Positions 48,663 to 61,476 are shown, counted from the stretch's first letter. The stretch: 64,000 bases of DNA from Tachypleus tridentatus (GCF_004210375.1 NC_134825.1:65649558-65713557), one strand, 5' to 3'. Notes: a model not told the origin generated them from the letters alone. Made by a program: numbers and translations.

Positions 48663-51144
48663 TTTCCTGCAGTAGAAACTTGCTTTGCCATATTTCTCTT
48701 GCTAATATTCACTATTAAGATATAATGTTGGAAACCATTATGTCAGATAAATCATTCAAAGTAAAGTCAGTTCCAGGCTCACATGCTAAATACTTGAACG
48801 GAAGGGTTCTAATTTGCGGGATCAAAAGCCAACACGTATTGTGTGAAGTGCAACCAGCATGTAATGCATGTTAATGCTATGAGGCTAGGAGCACACAACT
48901 ATTTCGAGCTAAGAAATGTTAATGATTTATCAGAAGAACGTGTATTATATAGAAAATATTAAACAGCGTAAGCAGCTGTGCTATAATTACATAAGCATTT
49001 TTTTACATTACAAAAATAGGAGGCTCTCAAAATCTTCTCAACCTCCCTTGCATATATGCGTGAATTTTTCGCAATGGGTAGACATTATTCCTTGTAACTT
49101 CGTTCATTTTCTGGTAGTTTATTCAGAATTTTGTGAATTTGAATCTTTTCTTTTAAAATTGTGATAGCAGAAGGCTAGGAACTAGGCAGCAGGAATTGTT
49201 TGTTGAAGATAGTTATTCATGAGGCAGTCATTATCCTCTTTTTGATGGAAGTTGTGCTTCCAGGACGATTATGGGTCATGGAAAGATTTAGTATCACGTA
49301 AAGCTCATGTGTTGGCTGCCAAAAGCAATTCATTGTTCTGCCACTCAAAGACAGAGATCAAAACTTGTCCAAGATTATGGCTCCTTGATTATATCCACTA
49401 CATCATATTTCAGTGTTTCAGACCACATAATATTTAAGGTTGACCCAAAAGAGGATATGGACAACTCCCTGAAGTATTCAAGGACATCACTGCGAGAATG
49501 AATGAACTTGGGAATAAACAGTGATACATTTGATCTTAAGTTTGGATAATACAGCACTTGACTCAGTCGAGGGACTCTGAAACTGAATTATATTCGTGGC
49601 TGAGTTGCTTCAACTCCTTTAAGTAGTTGAACACAGAACTATTTATCTGACTAAGTTGAAAGTCCAAAGAATACCTACCAACAGCTTGGCTGGTTATACG
49701 GATTACCTGTGCTGTTTGGATGAAAAACCAAACTCTTGAATGACTAACGTTATCATATCATATTCTCATAGACAAATTCAAGGAAGGCTCTTAATGAAGC
49801 AGTGTAAAAATCTTTTATATGTAAAAAACCATTATCACCCTCATTGTGCCATATGATTGGATGAAAATCTATAGCAGCTGCCGTAACTGTACCTCAGGCA
49901 GAGAGCTTTTCTGAAGAGAACAAATCACGTCGAGCTTGAACTTTTTCGAGAGTAAATTAGCATCCAAAACATTCTGGAGCTGTGGCATGGTTGAGTATGG
50001 CCACTGAATTAGGGGAGTGCAACGGATAACTTGTGCTAAAATATTTGGTGATTATTCCAGCTCTATAACGGCTTGATTGGTGATTGATATGTATTAATAC
50101 AGACACAAGGACGAGAGGTAGAACTTTTGGCTAATAAATGAGTTGCCAGGTAAATGGCTGATCTCATTATGTTTCAGATAATCCAACTAGTTAATACTGG
50201 GTTTATTCTGTCAAATGATTATAAGCTGAATGTGAGAGAAGAGGCATGTCTCCAACTATGTGTAGAAGGTTTCAGCCACAGAATGAAGAATTTTTTACAT
50301 TGATTCTAATACTAGAATCACAGGGTTTCAGCTAGCATGCTACAAAGTTGCAAAAAATCATGCTTGTATTTTGAAAGAGTGATCTTTTGCCTCAGCCAAA
50401 CTTCTTCCTCATTGTAGAGGATCTAGGTCAACGTTCATTTGGCTGCTACTTCCTTGCAATCGTGCTTGAGAAGTAGAATTTGCTCTAACGTAGATTGGTT
50501 CATGATACCTTTATGTGAGAAAAGTTCTACACCTAGCTTTTTCTAAGAGTAATCCTGTTGTTGAATTGCAAGTGGTATCTCAGATAAAAGAGCGACGTAT
50601 GTTCTTTGATATCTTAATAGATCCAGCCATAAAAGATGGAGGATCTCTCACTTAAGGCAAAAACCAACCAGAGACGACTTCTGGCTCATCTGCAATGTCA
50701 TGACACTAATTTTCATTGCCATTGTCAAGTCTTGCTGAAATCCATATTTCATTGAAATTCCCGGAATTTATATGCCCCTAAAATGTATCTAGGGTCATTA
50801 AGCTTTTCTTAGACTTAAGTATGTAATGGTTTCGTCAAAGATCCAAACATATCTGCTATCTCCTTCTCGTCATTTTGCCTCACCCTACTATGGCACAAGT
50901 TACTGAGCCGGCACAGATAGTCCGTTGCTTCGCGCCGTTAAACCCCAAAAGTCACTACCACCACAATTATTACTGAGCCTACTTTTTCAGTATTCATCTT
51001 TTATGGCAGTATAAATAGTGTTAGAGATCCTTGTTCCTAGCCCACTTGGAGGCTAGACTGCTTCAGAATTTCATGATTTAATGTTAGGGACTTCCTTGTA
51101 ACATTGGTACAGCAAAATGTCTTCATTCTTAGGCTTTCAAAAAG
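48663..51144. other. Unclassified sequence, no gene recognised
   Basis: Base composition is more balanced than most of the window and all frames are short. A fragment at 50908-50947 (GGCACAGATAGTCCGTTGCT) resembles a SINE 3' module. The remainder may be a decayed repeat that I cannot name. Confidence 0.5.
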
Positions 51145-51428
51145 GGTCCGGCATGGCCAAGCGCGTAAGGCGTGCGACTCGTAATCCGAGGGTCGCGGGT
51201 TCGCGCCCGCGTCGCGCCAAACATGCTCGCCCTCCCAGCCGTGGGGGCGTATAATGTGACGGTCAATCCCACTATTCGTTGGTAAAAGAGTAGCCCAAGA
51301 GTTGGCGGTGGGTGGTGATGACTAGCTGCCTTCCCTCTAGTCTTACACTGCTAAATTAGGGACGGCTAGTACAGATAGCCCTCGAGTAGCTTTGTGCGAA
51401 ATTCCACAAAAACAAAACAAAAAAAAAA
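51145..51428 (+). repeat. SINE family 1, full length (cluster copy 1)
   Basis: The head GGTCCGGCATGGCCAAGCGC, with CGT in the anticodon position, a complete body and a CAAAACAAAAAAAAAA tail. It is nearly identical to the copy at 51755, which suggests a young subfamily. Confidence 0.95.
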
Positions 51429-51547
51429 TTAAAATATAAATATTTTAATTGTATATTCACATACGGACATTCTGTAAACTGAATTAAATACTTTAATTGA
51501 GAAAAAGAAGTTAGACAATTAGTAACTAACATTCACGTTACTTATGG

Positions 51548-51754
51548 CACGGCATGGCCAGCTGGGTTAAGGCGTTTGAACTTGTAATCCGAGGTTCGCG
51601 GTTCGAATCCCCGTCGCACCAAACATGCGCGCCCTTTCAGCCGTGGGGCGATATGATGTGGCAGTCAATTCTGCTATACGTTGGTAAAAGAGTAGCCGAA
51701 GAGTTGACAGTGGGTGGTGATGACTTGCTGCCTTCCCTATAGTCTTACACTGCT
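51548..51754 (+). repeat. SINE family 1, 3'-truncated (cluster copy 2)
   Basis: The head ACGGCATGGCCAGCTGGG is of the other subfamily (AGGTGGGTTAAGGCG type). It stops at CTTACACTGCT, where the next copy begins. The rest of its tail is not found after that copy. Confidence 0.92.
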
Positions 51755-52049
51755 GGGCCCGGCATGGCCAAGCGCGTAAGGCGTGCGACTCGTAATCCGA
51801 GGGTCGCGGGTTCGCGCCCGCGTCGCGCTAAACATGCTCGCCCTCCCAGTCGTGGGGGTGTATAATGTGACGGTCAATCCCACTATTCGTTGGTAAAAGA
51901 GTAGCCCAAGAGTTGGCGGTGGGTGGTGATGACTAGCTGCCTTCCCTCTAGTCTTACACTGCTAAATTAGGGACGGCTAGCACAGATAGCCCTCGAGTAG
52001 CTTTGTGCGAAATTCCAAAACAAACAAACAAACAAACAAACAAACAAAG
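51755..52049 (+). repeat. SINE family 1, full length with long CAAA tail (cluster copy 3)
   Basis: The head GGGCCCGGCATGGCCAAGCG follows directly on the truncated copy. The body is complete and the tail is eight CAAA units (52018-52049). Confidence 0.95.
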
Positions 52050-53180
52050 CTTTAGATAGCGTCGTATTGAAAAATTTACAAAAAGTGAACATTTTCTAAG
52101 AAAAAAAAGATTCTTTTTACATCAAGTATTGCAGAGGAAAAGTGTTCGGATTGTGCTTATACAAACAAATTTTTCATCTATTAAATGTGGTACGGTTTAT
52201 TGATTAAATTATTTTTGAACTCCATTTATTAAAACTGTATTTATAAATTACATCAATAAAGATATAATCAAACCTTCAGGTTTAGTCCTAGTGAAAGTCA
52301 GGTTCTTGTTACATGAAGATACTTAATAGTCTTTTCTATGATGAACAAAAGCTTCTTGTTTGTATCGTAGTTATTTTTATAATTGCCTGAATTTAGAATA
52401 CCAAAGTGGGATTTTTTTTGTAGATTTTTGATGTGGTGCCGTCTAATAGATAGTGACGCTGTGTATTTATTATTTTGTGTCCTTTATATAATAGTAAGAT
52501 TAGAAAATATGGCGTAATTAATTCTTTATAACGGATTTACCAAAAATATATATCTTCAACATAATGCTGCAGTTGCTAATATATAGCCTATACCATGTTG
52601 TTGTATTGTAAATTAACTTTGCTTTTAGTTCGTCATTTTAGTGAATTCTGGATAATTACATCCATATAACACACAATAGCAACTTAATATACTATGATGG
52701 TTTACTTGATGTCCTTTCATCATCAGTAAAATATCTACAACATGTTTATTTTCAAGTTCTCTCAGGTATCTTTGGAATGTTTCCTCTCGTTGGGTGATAA
52801 CCAATTAAGGGGCATTGATAATGTGGTAGAGTTATCAAGAATAACCAATATTTCGATCAAGTAGTCATTTTATTTAAAATAACAGTTTTAGCTAGGACTA
52901 ATTTACACTATTTATTTATGTTGTAATTATATAGGTTACAATCTGGTCGCCAGAATGAAACTAGGAATGAATGCTATTAGTCATTCATTTTAGTCTCAAA
53001 TTTGGGACATGTTCACGTCGAGGAATTTATTTTCGTTCCATTGGTTCCCCTTGTTTAGTACATCGGTGTAAGCAACACTGTTAACAATGATTCTAAGCTA
53101 AGTAGAGTACACACTGAATTTTTCAATAAGTTGTTGTTCTGTTGATGTTTCGTTCGAAGTTCTTGATCCAACGTTTACTT
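52050..53180. other. AT-rich spacer
   Basis: No gene or repeat recognised. Confidence 0.65.
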
Positions 53181-53376
53181 CGCCAAACATGGTCACCCTT
53201 TGTGACTTGTGGCAGGGCGGTATATTGTGACAATCAATCCAACTGTTCCTTTGTGAAACAGTGGTTGGTGAGTGGTGATAACTAGGTGCCTTTCCTTTAT
53301 TTTTTTTACTACTAAATTACCGACGGCTAGCGCAGACAGTCCTCGCGTAGATTTGAGCCAAAGTCAAAACAAAACA
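53181..53376 (+). repeat. SINE family 1, degraded, headless
   Basis: It starts at CGCCAAACATGGTCACCC. Only the body and tail blocks remain (GACGGCTAGCGCAGACAGTC, then AAAACAAAAC), with many changes. Confidence 0.75.
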
Positions 53377-54323
53377 ATAGTTTCTTTTGGCAAATCTGAT
53401 AAGCTAACTAACTTTTCAAATTACAGTTTGATTCTTTAAAGTGGAAAACTTTGCAATGACGTGCCAAAGCGGTCATTTTGAATGATAGCAAATGTCAAGG
53501 TTGAATTTTTAAGTCCCATTTTTCAGAGCTCCAGCATACAGGCAACAGTTCATTTACATATGATCATATCAGAGCGTTAGCAATCGGTGTGCTCGAAGGA
53601 GAACGATGTTTGACTATTAATACCACAAATAAGTTAAAGAAATAGAACTGAAGGAACAAAGATAAAGTTTTCAATATTTTACAGATTCTATCTTCAGTAT
53701 TCAAAGCAAAATAAAAATAATACATTACTTCTAACTAAATTAATAAAATACATTGTTGAAATAACGATAATTTAGTCAAAACTTAAATACATAGAAAGTA
53801 AATTACTAACAACAAAAAATGTTGTACATATTTTAAATGTTACAATATTAATGAAGACTACATGATATTCAGTGCTGATTAAAGTTATTTAATGTGAATG
53901 GTTTCTTTAAGTACTAATTCCAGATCAGTGTTAGCCTTACAAAGAGTATTTATATTTTATAGTTCGTGTCTTGTTTCTTCACTATGTTGGTGTATAAACG
54001 AAAACCATGAGTTACTCAACTTTTCTGTGTATTTTCATGAACAATCCCATATTTTATTAGCTCTTACAACTAGATGGCGTTTGGTCGTCAATACGAAACG
54101 CCCTGCAGTTTCTCACATGAAAATATGAACAAGCCACCAACAACGATAAATTCGAATGTCTTCAGTCAGAAGAAATCACATGTGTACGATATGGGGTTAA
54201 AACTAATCTGGAACTAAACCATAATATGTGAGTTACAAAAAAGCAATTACCTATTACCATATTGATCTGTGTCTTTTGTTTTTTAACCTATCTTTTTATC
54301 TTAATTGTTTTTTTTATCCTACT

Positions 54324-54501
54324 ACGACTTGTGAGCACCTTTCACATGTTGACTACACATTTACATATCATATTTTAATATTTATATAAAACATAATTCT
54401 AAATGTATACTAACAGTTTTACTCAGAAATACTTTAGACTTCATAATTTTGTAACATTCATTCAGTGTCTGTCACAAATAAGAATGAAAACCAATCCAGA
54501 C
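54324..54501. repeat. Direct duplication, unit 1
   Basis: ACGACTTGTGAG...AAACATAATTCTAAATGT...ACATTCATTCAGTGTC...AATCCAGA. The same blocks in the same order and spacing recur at 54736-54914, about 412 bp away. Confidence 0.8.
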
Positions 54502-54735
54502 TTTAATGTTTCTTTAAATGTGAACTCTGACGAGTTTCTACGGTAAACAATCTATCTATTGATTTTTAACACTTAATCCCAAATCCTATGATTGAATTTG
54601 TTAAATAATTATCATTTCGTGACATACAAATCACTCATGTTTTGTTTTTCTTACAATTTTCTTACTGGTTTACTTCCTACAATCTTTTTATCTTACCCTT
54701 TTATGATATTACAGAATTTGATCTGAACAACAACC

Positions 54736-54914
54736 ACGACTTGTGAGTAACTTTCAGATGTTGTGTGCACACCTTTATGTCGAATTTTAAACTTTAAGTA
54801 AAACATAATTCTAAATGTCTATTAAAAGTTCTCTTCAGAAATACTATGTAATTTATAATTTTGTGACATTCATTCAGTGTCAAGTTACAAAGAAAAATGA
54901 AATTCAATCCAGAT
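54736..54914. repeat. Direct duplication, unit 2
   Basis: Diverged copy of 54324-54501, with roughly four bases in five identical. The flanks between the units show weaker similarity, so the original duplicated segment may have been about 410 bp in tandem. Confidence 0.8.
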
Positions 54915-56066
54915 TGAACAAAGAACGTTATGTACCATTTGTTTAATATATATCGTGAATCATAGTGTTTGTTCGTCCGTTCACCAGTCTCCTGTTTGTG
55001 ATGGCCACTTCTTGTGTTGAGTGTAAAAAGCTGCTGATGAAGTCAAAGTTTAAAACTAACTACTTAAAAAACGGTATAACAGGTATGAATAATGTTGACA
55101 ACAAACAGAATATTCTACACTAACTTAAGATGTTCGAGGTGGGAATCGCGCGCTCGAACAAAGAAAAGCCATGGCCTGGATATTGAATGGTCATGGTAGC
55201 ACCAAAACAAAATGTCTAAATTACAGTTGACCTTCACAGAAAGGCTGGTTTCTTCATAAGTTCACATTATTCATACAGGCCAAACTGTGATTGTGATATT
55301 GTTCTTATTATCATAAATGTGACAAGCACCTGTTACAATAATGTTACATTGCATTAAATTAGGCACTTCTAAATAGCCCAATGACAATTTCAAAATTCAT
55401 TCTAGAATTGTTTAGAAATATTATTTGGTCAGTTAACATGTAAGGTTATTATCTAATCATAAGTATAGCATTAATTGGATTGTAAGTCACAATTTTAAGT
55501 GTATGCCACAATCATCAGTACAATTTTGGATGGCTGATACACAATGCAAAATGATCTCACAGAGGACACAACACCGGCTAAATGCTTCATAGTTTCGACC
55601 TATACACAATACACTTATACATGCATGCTATGTTTAACTTTTCAATAAAAGATAAATGAAATTAATGGGTGAAACTTTCATTAACTTAGGTGAAACCTGT
55701 GAAACTTTTGGTTTATCAAGTAAAATCCCTGATGATCTGTTATAACTTGAAATCAACGTGGTTGTCTAATCTTCGTCAAAACTCAAGATAGAATGGCATT
55801 ACACAGGGAGCGGCAATACAGCGCATGAGTTTCAGTGCATTCAGTACGTTGCTATGGGACGCATGACACATACTTCCGTCTCAATGAAGACGTTGAGTTT
55901 TACAGATCTATGTCTCTTTGATGTTAATTGATAATCAACAACTACGATTGTGTTTTCCATATTTTATGAATATATGTAGATAACAGTATTGGGAGGCTAA
56001 GGGGGTTGACTCATTTGGGGGGCTCAAGCCCCCCTCCCTGCCCAAACTTCCCTTGGCGCTGCCAGG
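54915..56066. other. Spacer with a GC hairpin near the LINE 3' end
   Basis: Mostly unrecognised. At 56017-56034, GGGGGGCT-CA-AGCCCCCC forms an 8-bp perfect stem with a 2-base loop, followed by CCTCCCTGCCCAAACTTCCC. Confidence 0.5.
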
Positions 56067-56203
56067 ATGACTAACAGGTAGTTCAAACAGCAGCATTAGT
56101 CACTTGAAGTTGTCCTTTCCAGTTCTGGTTTCGAGTTATTTGACGTTACGGCCATTTCCTAATTTAAAATCGAACTACTTGTACTTTGATTCTTAAAAGG
56201 GAA

Positions 56204-59200
56204 TCACATTAAAAAGGTCTGATGTATAAATTTAAAAACGTAAATAGCATTAACAAGATTAATGGCATTTAGAAAACTAAAAGCATTTCTAAGGTCGACA
56301 GTGTCACCATCGCCAATAACACTGTCTAACGTCACGGATAAACTTCGGGACAGAACATGTTTAAAACGGTGCCGTCGTTGAGAGTCATAACCACGGCAAG
56401 ACAGTAAAATGTGGTTTATTTGTGACCTGAGTGTTACACAGACAACACATTGGTGCATCAGTTCCAGATAAAAGAAAACAATGAGTTAAACTGTGACCAA
56501 TGCGTACTCTAGTTAGAACAACTTTCTCTTTCCGATTCTTACAAAAGCAAGATGGCCAAAATCAAATATATGATTTTATTTGAAAAAGCTTGTTTTCGTT
56601 TTGCTCACTCCAAGTGTACTGCCAGCTGGCAGGGAGCCGAGTCGTAAATACAGGACCATAGTCCACATATGGAATAGACACAGCAGTGATAGTGCCAGAG
56701 CAGACAGATTAAGCTGCGGTGTCGGCGAGCCCGTTACCGCGAATACCAATGCAGCCTGGTATCCATAAAAACTGGATAGAAATAGATGTTAAAGAGAAAT
56801 GAGCCAGTCGGTTTTCATACTCGGCGAGAACAGGGTGAGAACTAACGAGAAATGGCATACAGTTCAGCAGTGAACACAGAAGCTGTAGAGGGGATTATGC
56901 ACGCAACCACCAAATCACAACAAACCATGGCACAGCCCACACAGTTACTTGATTTCGAACCATCTGTATAAATAGGAATGGAAGAATGGTTCGAAAGATG
57001 TTGAGCAAATAACAGACAGTATTTCCAATCGGGAGTGTCTGCTTTACTCAGATGACTTAAAGATAGGTCACATTTGGGGACTGTAATAAACCATGGCGGG
57101 ATGGGCTGACCAGTAAATACAGCAATGTTATCCAAGAACAGACCCAATTCATCCAACTACACCTGAATACGAAGGTCAAAAGGAGCAATGGCAGATCGTT
57201 TGTTCTGAAAAGTATGGCCCACCGAAGAAGAAAAACATAACCCCAGATGGGATGCTTTGGTAAGGAATGAAGTTTCGAAGCATATAGTAAAGACACTTGC
57301 AAACGGCGGACGTGCAGAGGAGGTTAATGAAACTCTGTGTATAAGCTCTGAACTGGGGAAGTGCAGAAAGCCTCAATGCAGAGCCGAAGTCCTTGATGAT
57401 GAATGGGGTCCAGCATCTTTAAGGCCGAGGTCCTGGTAGAGCCATAGACCAGTGATCCACAGTCTAGTTTCGATCGAATAAGAGCACGTTATATCTTTAG
57501 TATAGAATATCAATCTGCTCCCCAAGTTGTGGACGAGAGGACAAGGGGAATGTTCAGTGCTCTTGTATGTTTGACCTGTAACTGCTTTATGTGTGGTATA
57601 AAAGTCAGCTTACAGTCAAAGATAAACCCCAAGAACTTTGTCTCAGGGACCACAGGCAGCACAATTTCTTCAGTATGGAGTTCAGGATCAGAGTGAATAC
57701 CCCGTTGGTGGCAAAAGTGCATACGAACGATTTTAGAGAGATGGAGAAGTTAAAGCCGTTTGCTGTGGTTGACTTCAGTAAACGATTGAGAGCAGTCTGT
57801 AGCTGCCGTTCAATATACCTCATGTTCGACGACTGACATGAGATGTGAAAGTCGTCAACATACAGCCCGTTTGCAACAGTAAAAGCGAGTTTTTTAGTGA
57901 TGACATTAATCTTTATACTGAAAAGTGTGACACTCAAAACACAGCCTTGAGTGGTGTCAAGTTGTTGTAGAAAAGAAGGGAAAGTGTAGAACCCAACCAA
58001 CTTGGAATCACCTGTCCACTAGAAAATGTTAATAAAAATGAACAAATGGCCACGTAACCCATATAAAGGGAGGTCTCGCAAAATTCCATACCTCCACGTT
58101 GTATCATAAGCCTTCTCAATGTCAAAGAATATTGATAAAAGATGTTGTCATTTGAGAAATGCTTTTCTGATTGACGTTTCAAGTCGAATAAGATGGTCCC
58201 TCGTGGAGCACTGTCGTCGGAACCCATACTGTTTGGTGAAAGGAGGTTGTTTGACTCGAGGAACCAAATAAGGCGAGCATTTATCATCCTCTCTAAGGTC
58301 TTACAGACACAGTTCATCAAAGCAATTGGACGGTAGTTTGAAGGAATCTTGGAATCCTTTCCAGGCTTAGGAAAGGTAGGACAATACCTTGGTGCCAGGC
58401 ATCAGGAAAAACATTCTCCTGCCAGATTCGGTTAAAGATAATCAGAAGAAAAGCAAGAGAAGCAGGAGATAGATGGTACAGCATTTCGTAGTGTACATCA
58501 TCAGGTCCGACCGATGTACTGCCAGATCGATGAAGGGCCAATTTGACTTCCACCAAAAAGAAGTGATCGCTCTGCCCAAGTCTTGATGGCTAAGAAGGTA
58601 GAGGAAGAAGCAGAAGTGCTAGATACCCGGCAAAAGCTTTCACCTAGAGTATCGGCGATGCTTCAAGTATCAGTTACTTTCTGGCCATCATAGAGCAAGA
58701 TCGAGAGGGGGACAGAATTATATTGCCCACTGACCTTTTGAATCTTGTCCCATATGACTTTGGAATTGGTGGTAGAAGATATGCTGGTTGTGAACTTAAT
58801 CCAAGGGTTCTTCTGATTTCGACTTCTAACCCACCGAGCATGTGCATGGGCCTGCTGGAAAGCAATGCAGTGCGAGAGTGTGAGATACCTACGAAAAGTA
58901 TCTCAGGCTCGTTTTTGAGCCTTCAGTGCCATGTGGCAGACAGGGTTCTACTATGGACTAGGATATTGTGGAAAACATGTCGAGGTTTTAGGAATATATT
59001 AAGCAGCTGCATGTATAATACAGCAGTTACTGCTGCGACACAGTCGTCTATTAATGGCGATGACAGGATAAAGTTCTGCAAGAGCAGTGAAAGAGTACCA
59101 GTTTGCTTGATCCGGTTTCCATTAGGGCACGCGAGTCTGGTGGCATCGACCACGGCCAGTCTCTCTCAAAATTATAGGAAAATGGTCACTGCCTCGTGGG

Positions 59201-59819
59201 TTATTGTCAACCTTCCATGAAAAGTAGGAGAATAGTGAAGAGGAGAAAACTGAGAGATCAATAGCAGTAAACAACTGACTAGATGCATGAAAATGAGTAT
59301 AAAAACCAGTGTTGAAACGAGAAAGTTTGTAATCAGAGGGCATACGCTCTACATAGCTACCCCTCCCAACAATATCAGCACTTCTCCAGAGGGTATTATG
59401 TTAATTAAAGTCCTTTTAAAAAGGGTTAAAAATGATTAAAAAGGGAGACTGCAACTATTCAATGACAGCATCAAGGGTTGATTGATCATAGGTCTCTCCA
59501 GGTGGCAGGAAGAGAAAACAAACAGTGATGGTACGACCCAAGGAAACACAGATGGCTACGGCCTCCAAGGATGTGTCGAGTGGCAAAGACAGGGTGGGCA
59601 CATGTTGATCAACCAACAATGCCATCCCTCCATGCACTCGTCCATCACACAGCCTGGTATTTCTGTACAAAGAAACTGCCAAAAGGTGACTGTATCGGAT
59701 GGTTTCAGAAATGTTTCCTGTAAGGAAAGACATACAGGATGGTAGGAAACAATCAGTGCTTTGGTGCCATCCATATTAGAATGTAAACCTCGACAGTTCC
59801 ATTGTATCAAAGTGGCCAT
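56204..59819 (-). pseudogene. LINE ORF2 (endonuclease, reverse transcriptase, RNase H), broken
   Basis: It opens MATLIQWNCRGLHSNMDGTK at 59819, followed by SLQETF, the metal-binding and catalytic motifs of an AP endonuclease. GSDHFPI near 59190 is the end of that domain. Reverse transcriptase motifs lie between 58556 and 57605 (GPDDVHYEMLYHL, TTQGCVLSVTLFSI, and the active site YVDDF near 57855). RNase H is at about 57030-56842 (IPIYTDGSKS and VFTAELYAIS). A Cys/His block (CVVCVTLRSQINHILLSC) precedes the stop at 56204. The span is about 1205 codons, normal for the group. At least six frame changes separate the pieces. Confidence 0.88.
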
Positions 59820-59821
59820 TT

Positions 59822-61027
59822 TTATTTATGTGTAGACGAATTGAGTCGATAGCCGTTCTGTTTACGACCACGTCTTTTTTCTTTATTGTCTTTATTCGAA
59901 GAAGATCTGTAGACCTCCATGGTTTCTGCCCTGGGTCGATTGGACAGGTCTTTATTGTTGAAAGAGGATTTCAGCGACTGAGAACGTGAACGAATGATCG
60001 TTTTGTATCTTGGGGTGGGAGAAGAAGATGCACACGAGGAAACGCCGGTACCTGGAACCAAAGGAAGTGGTTCTTGGGGTTTGTTGGAATATATGTTAGT
60101 GACAGAGATGGGTGTTGACATTGATTCATCAACTTTTTAATCATGGAGGTCAAAAGACTTTTTTGGAGGCACAGAGAGATCTGTCTGCACTCCCACAGTA
60201 GTAATGAAACAGAACCAAACTGAGATGAAGTGATGGACAGCAACGTTCAATCCTCAGGGTAAGTATTGTTTTGAATCGTCTTCAAACGTTTCATCTCTCT
60301 TTCTTCGAATCATTTCGGGCAAGAACGAAAGTAGGATGGGTGAGAGCCATTGCAATTGACGCAATGAGGGTTCCTTTCACATTCATAGGCATCGTGGTCC
60401 TTGCCACCACAACAAGCACACGTCAAGGAACCACAACGTGACGTCTTTGAGTGACTGAACCTCTGACACTGGAAAAACATCTGAGAGGGTTTGGAATGTA
60501 TGGCCATACCCTGCAATTAAGATAACCTGCCTTGAGGTAAAAGTTAGAGTGAGATCATTGGTTGGCATCGTAATTCCATCTTTGTGGGTGGAGATGTACC
60601 TCACTGCAGAAACTCCTTGGGTGAAGAAACCAGCGAGAATCTCTGACTCGGAGATGTTCTTCAAGCCCCTCTCAACAATAACTCCTCGTGACGAATTCAA
60701 AGTAGCATGAGGCGTAACCTAAATAGGTTTATTCCCAGTCACCTTTGAATGCAAGATGAGTTCACTATGTTGAAATGTGGATGTTTCCACCAATATGTCA
60801 CCAGAGTAAAGCTTTTTGACTAACTTTGGAGAGCCAGCAAGTCCCTTTTGAATGAAAAAGGGAGATATTTGCCCTAAAGGTTTGTCTGAAAGAGAATGTA
60901 GTATGAGAAAATGAGATACAGGTATTATAGATATTGAAGATTGCTGCTCAGAATCTTCGAGACATGGTCGCTTACCTATGGACTGTTTTTCCACTATTTT
61001 ATTTAAGTTTTTATCTGGAGGATCCAT
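59822..61027 (-). pseudogene. LINE ORF1 (gag-like), broken
   Basis: The likely ATG at 61027 opens MDPPDKNLNKIVEKQ. The frame has a TAG near 60719, reads on in the same frame (NSSRGVIVERGLKNISESEI) and shifts near 60510 into the knuckle region: CGSLTCACCGGKDHDAYEC and CVNCNGSHPSYFRSC (CX2CX4HX4C pattern). A basic Ser/Arg-rich tail follows, ending at the TAA at 59824-59822. The next ATG lies just two bases beyond that stop, which suggests coupled translation of ORF2 in the active ancestor. Confidence 0.82.
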
Positions 61028-61476
61028 AATAACAAAAATAATATTTGTGTGCCCAATGACCCCACCCACTATGGAGCTCTACGAGGGGACCACCACAATG
61101 CCAAACAAGGACACTGCAGCAACGCCAGGGTTTCGTGAGCACTACACCCAAACACCAACAGTAGATAACATGTCCATAACTCCTGTCAAAAATATCCAAC
61201 ACTGGTGCTTGGTTGACCTTATCCCAAGTGGACCAGCCGACTGACGCAAGGGTGGCCACCCCAAGGTCGCCCGCCTACAGGAATTCAAAGCCAAAGTGGT
61301 GTGTTAGGGCTGAACCTCTCAATCACCAGGATCCTCTCCTCCACTTCACGGGTCACCACGTACGGCAAACACGTGGGTGGATTTTAGATTTCAGAGGAGA
61401 TAAACTGAAAGAACAGAACTTTCCCTGGGAGGTCTCCTCACCACGTACAGGAATCCACACCACGAAACTCACAAAA
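61028..61476 (-). other. LINE 5' leader
   Basis: More GC-rich than the flanks and without a long frame. It directly precedes ORF1 and ends about where composition drops at 61477, so I assign it to the element as its 5' untranslated and internal promoter region. The boundary is approximate. Confidence 0.55.

Larger units (their letters stand above)
56067..61476 (-). mobile_element. Non-LTR retrotransposon (LINE) with RNase H, near full length
   Basis: The order on the minus strand is a 5' leader (61476-61028), ORF1 (61027-59822), ORF2 (59819-56204), and a 3' region ending about 56067 (GTCATCCTGGCAGCG). ORF1 has two CCHC knuckles. ORF2 has AP-type endonuclease, reverse transcriptase, RNase H and a C-terminal Cys/His block. 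RNase H after the reverse transcriptase, with CCHC gag knuckles, points to the I superfamily (I/Nimb-like); that is a family inference. Frameshifts and stops occur every few hundred bases. The ends were judged from content, not from a target duplication. Confidence 0.85.

Noticed and set aside
51554..51742. Open frame of 62 codons
   Set aside because: It is entirely inside SINE cluster copy 2.
51145..52049. Spaced direct repeats that might suggest a CRISPR array
   Set aside because: The units are about 280-bp SINEs with internal promoters, dispersed across the window in both orientations, in eukaryotic DNA.
57257..57836. Several plus-strand frames within the LINE
   Set aside because: They are antisense shadows of the reverse transcriptase and RNase H regions.
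58723..59220. 165-codon open frame on the plus strand, the longest frame in the window
   Set aside because: It lies antisense to the LINE ORF2 region and has no recognisable domain; the opposite strand carries the endonuclease and reverse transcriptase motifs.
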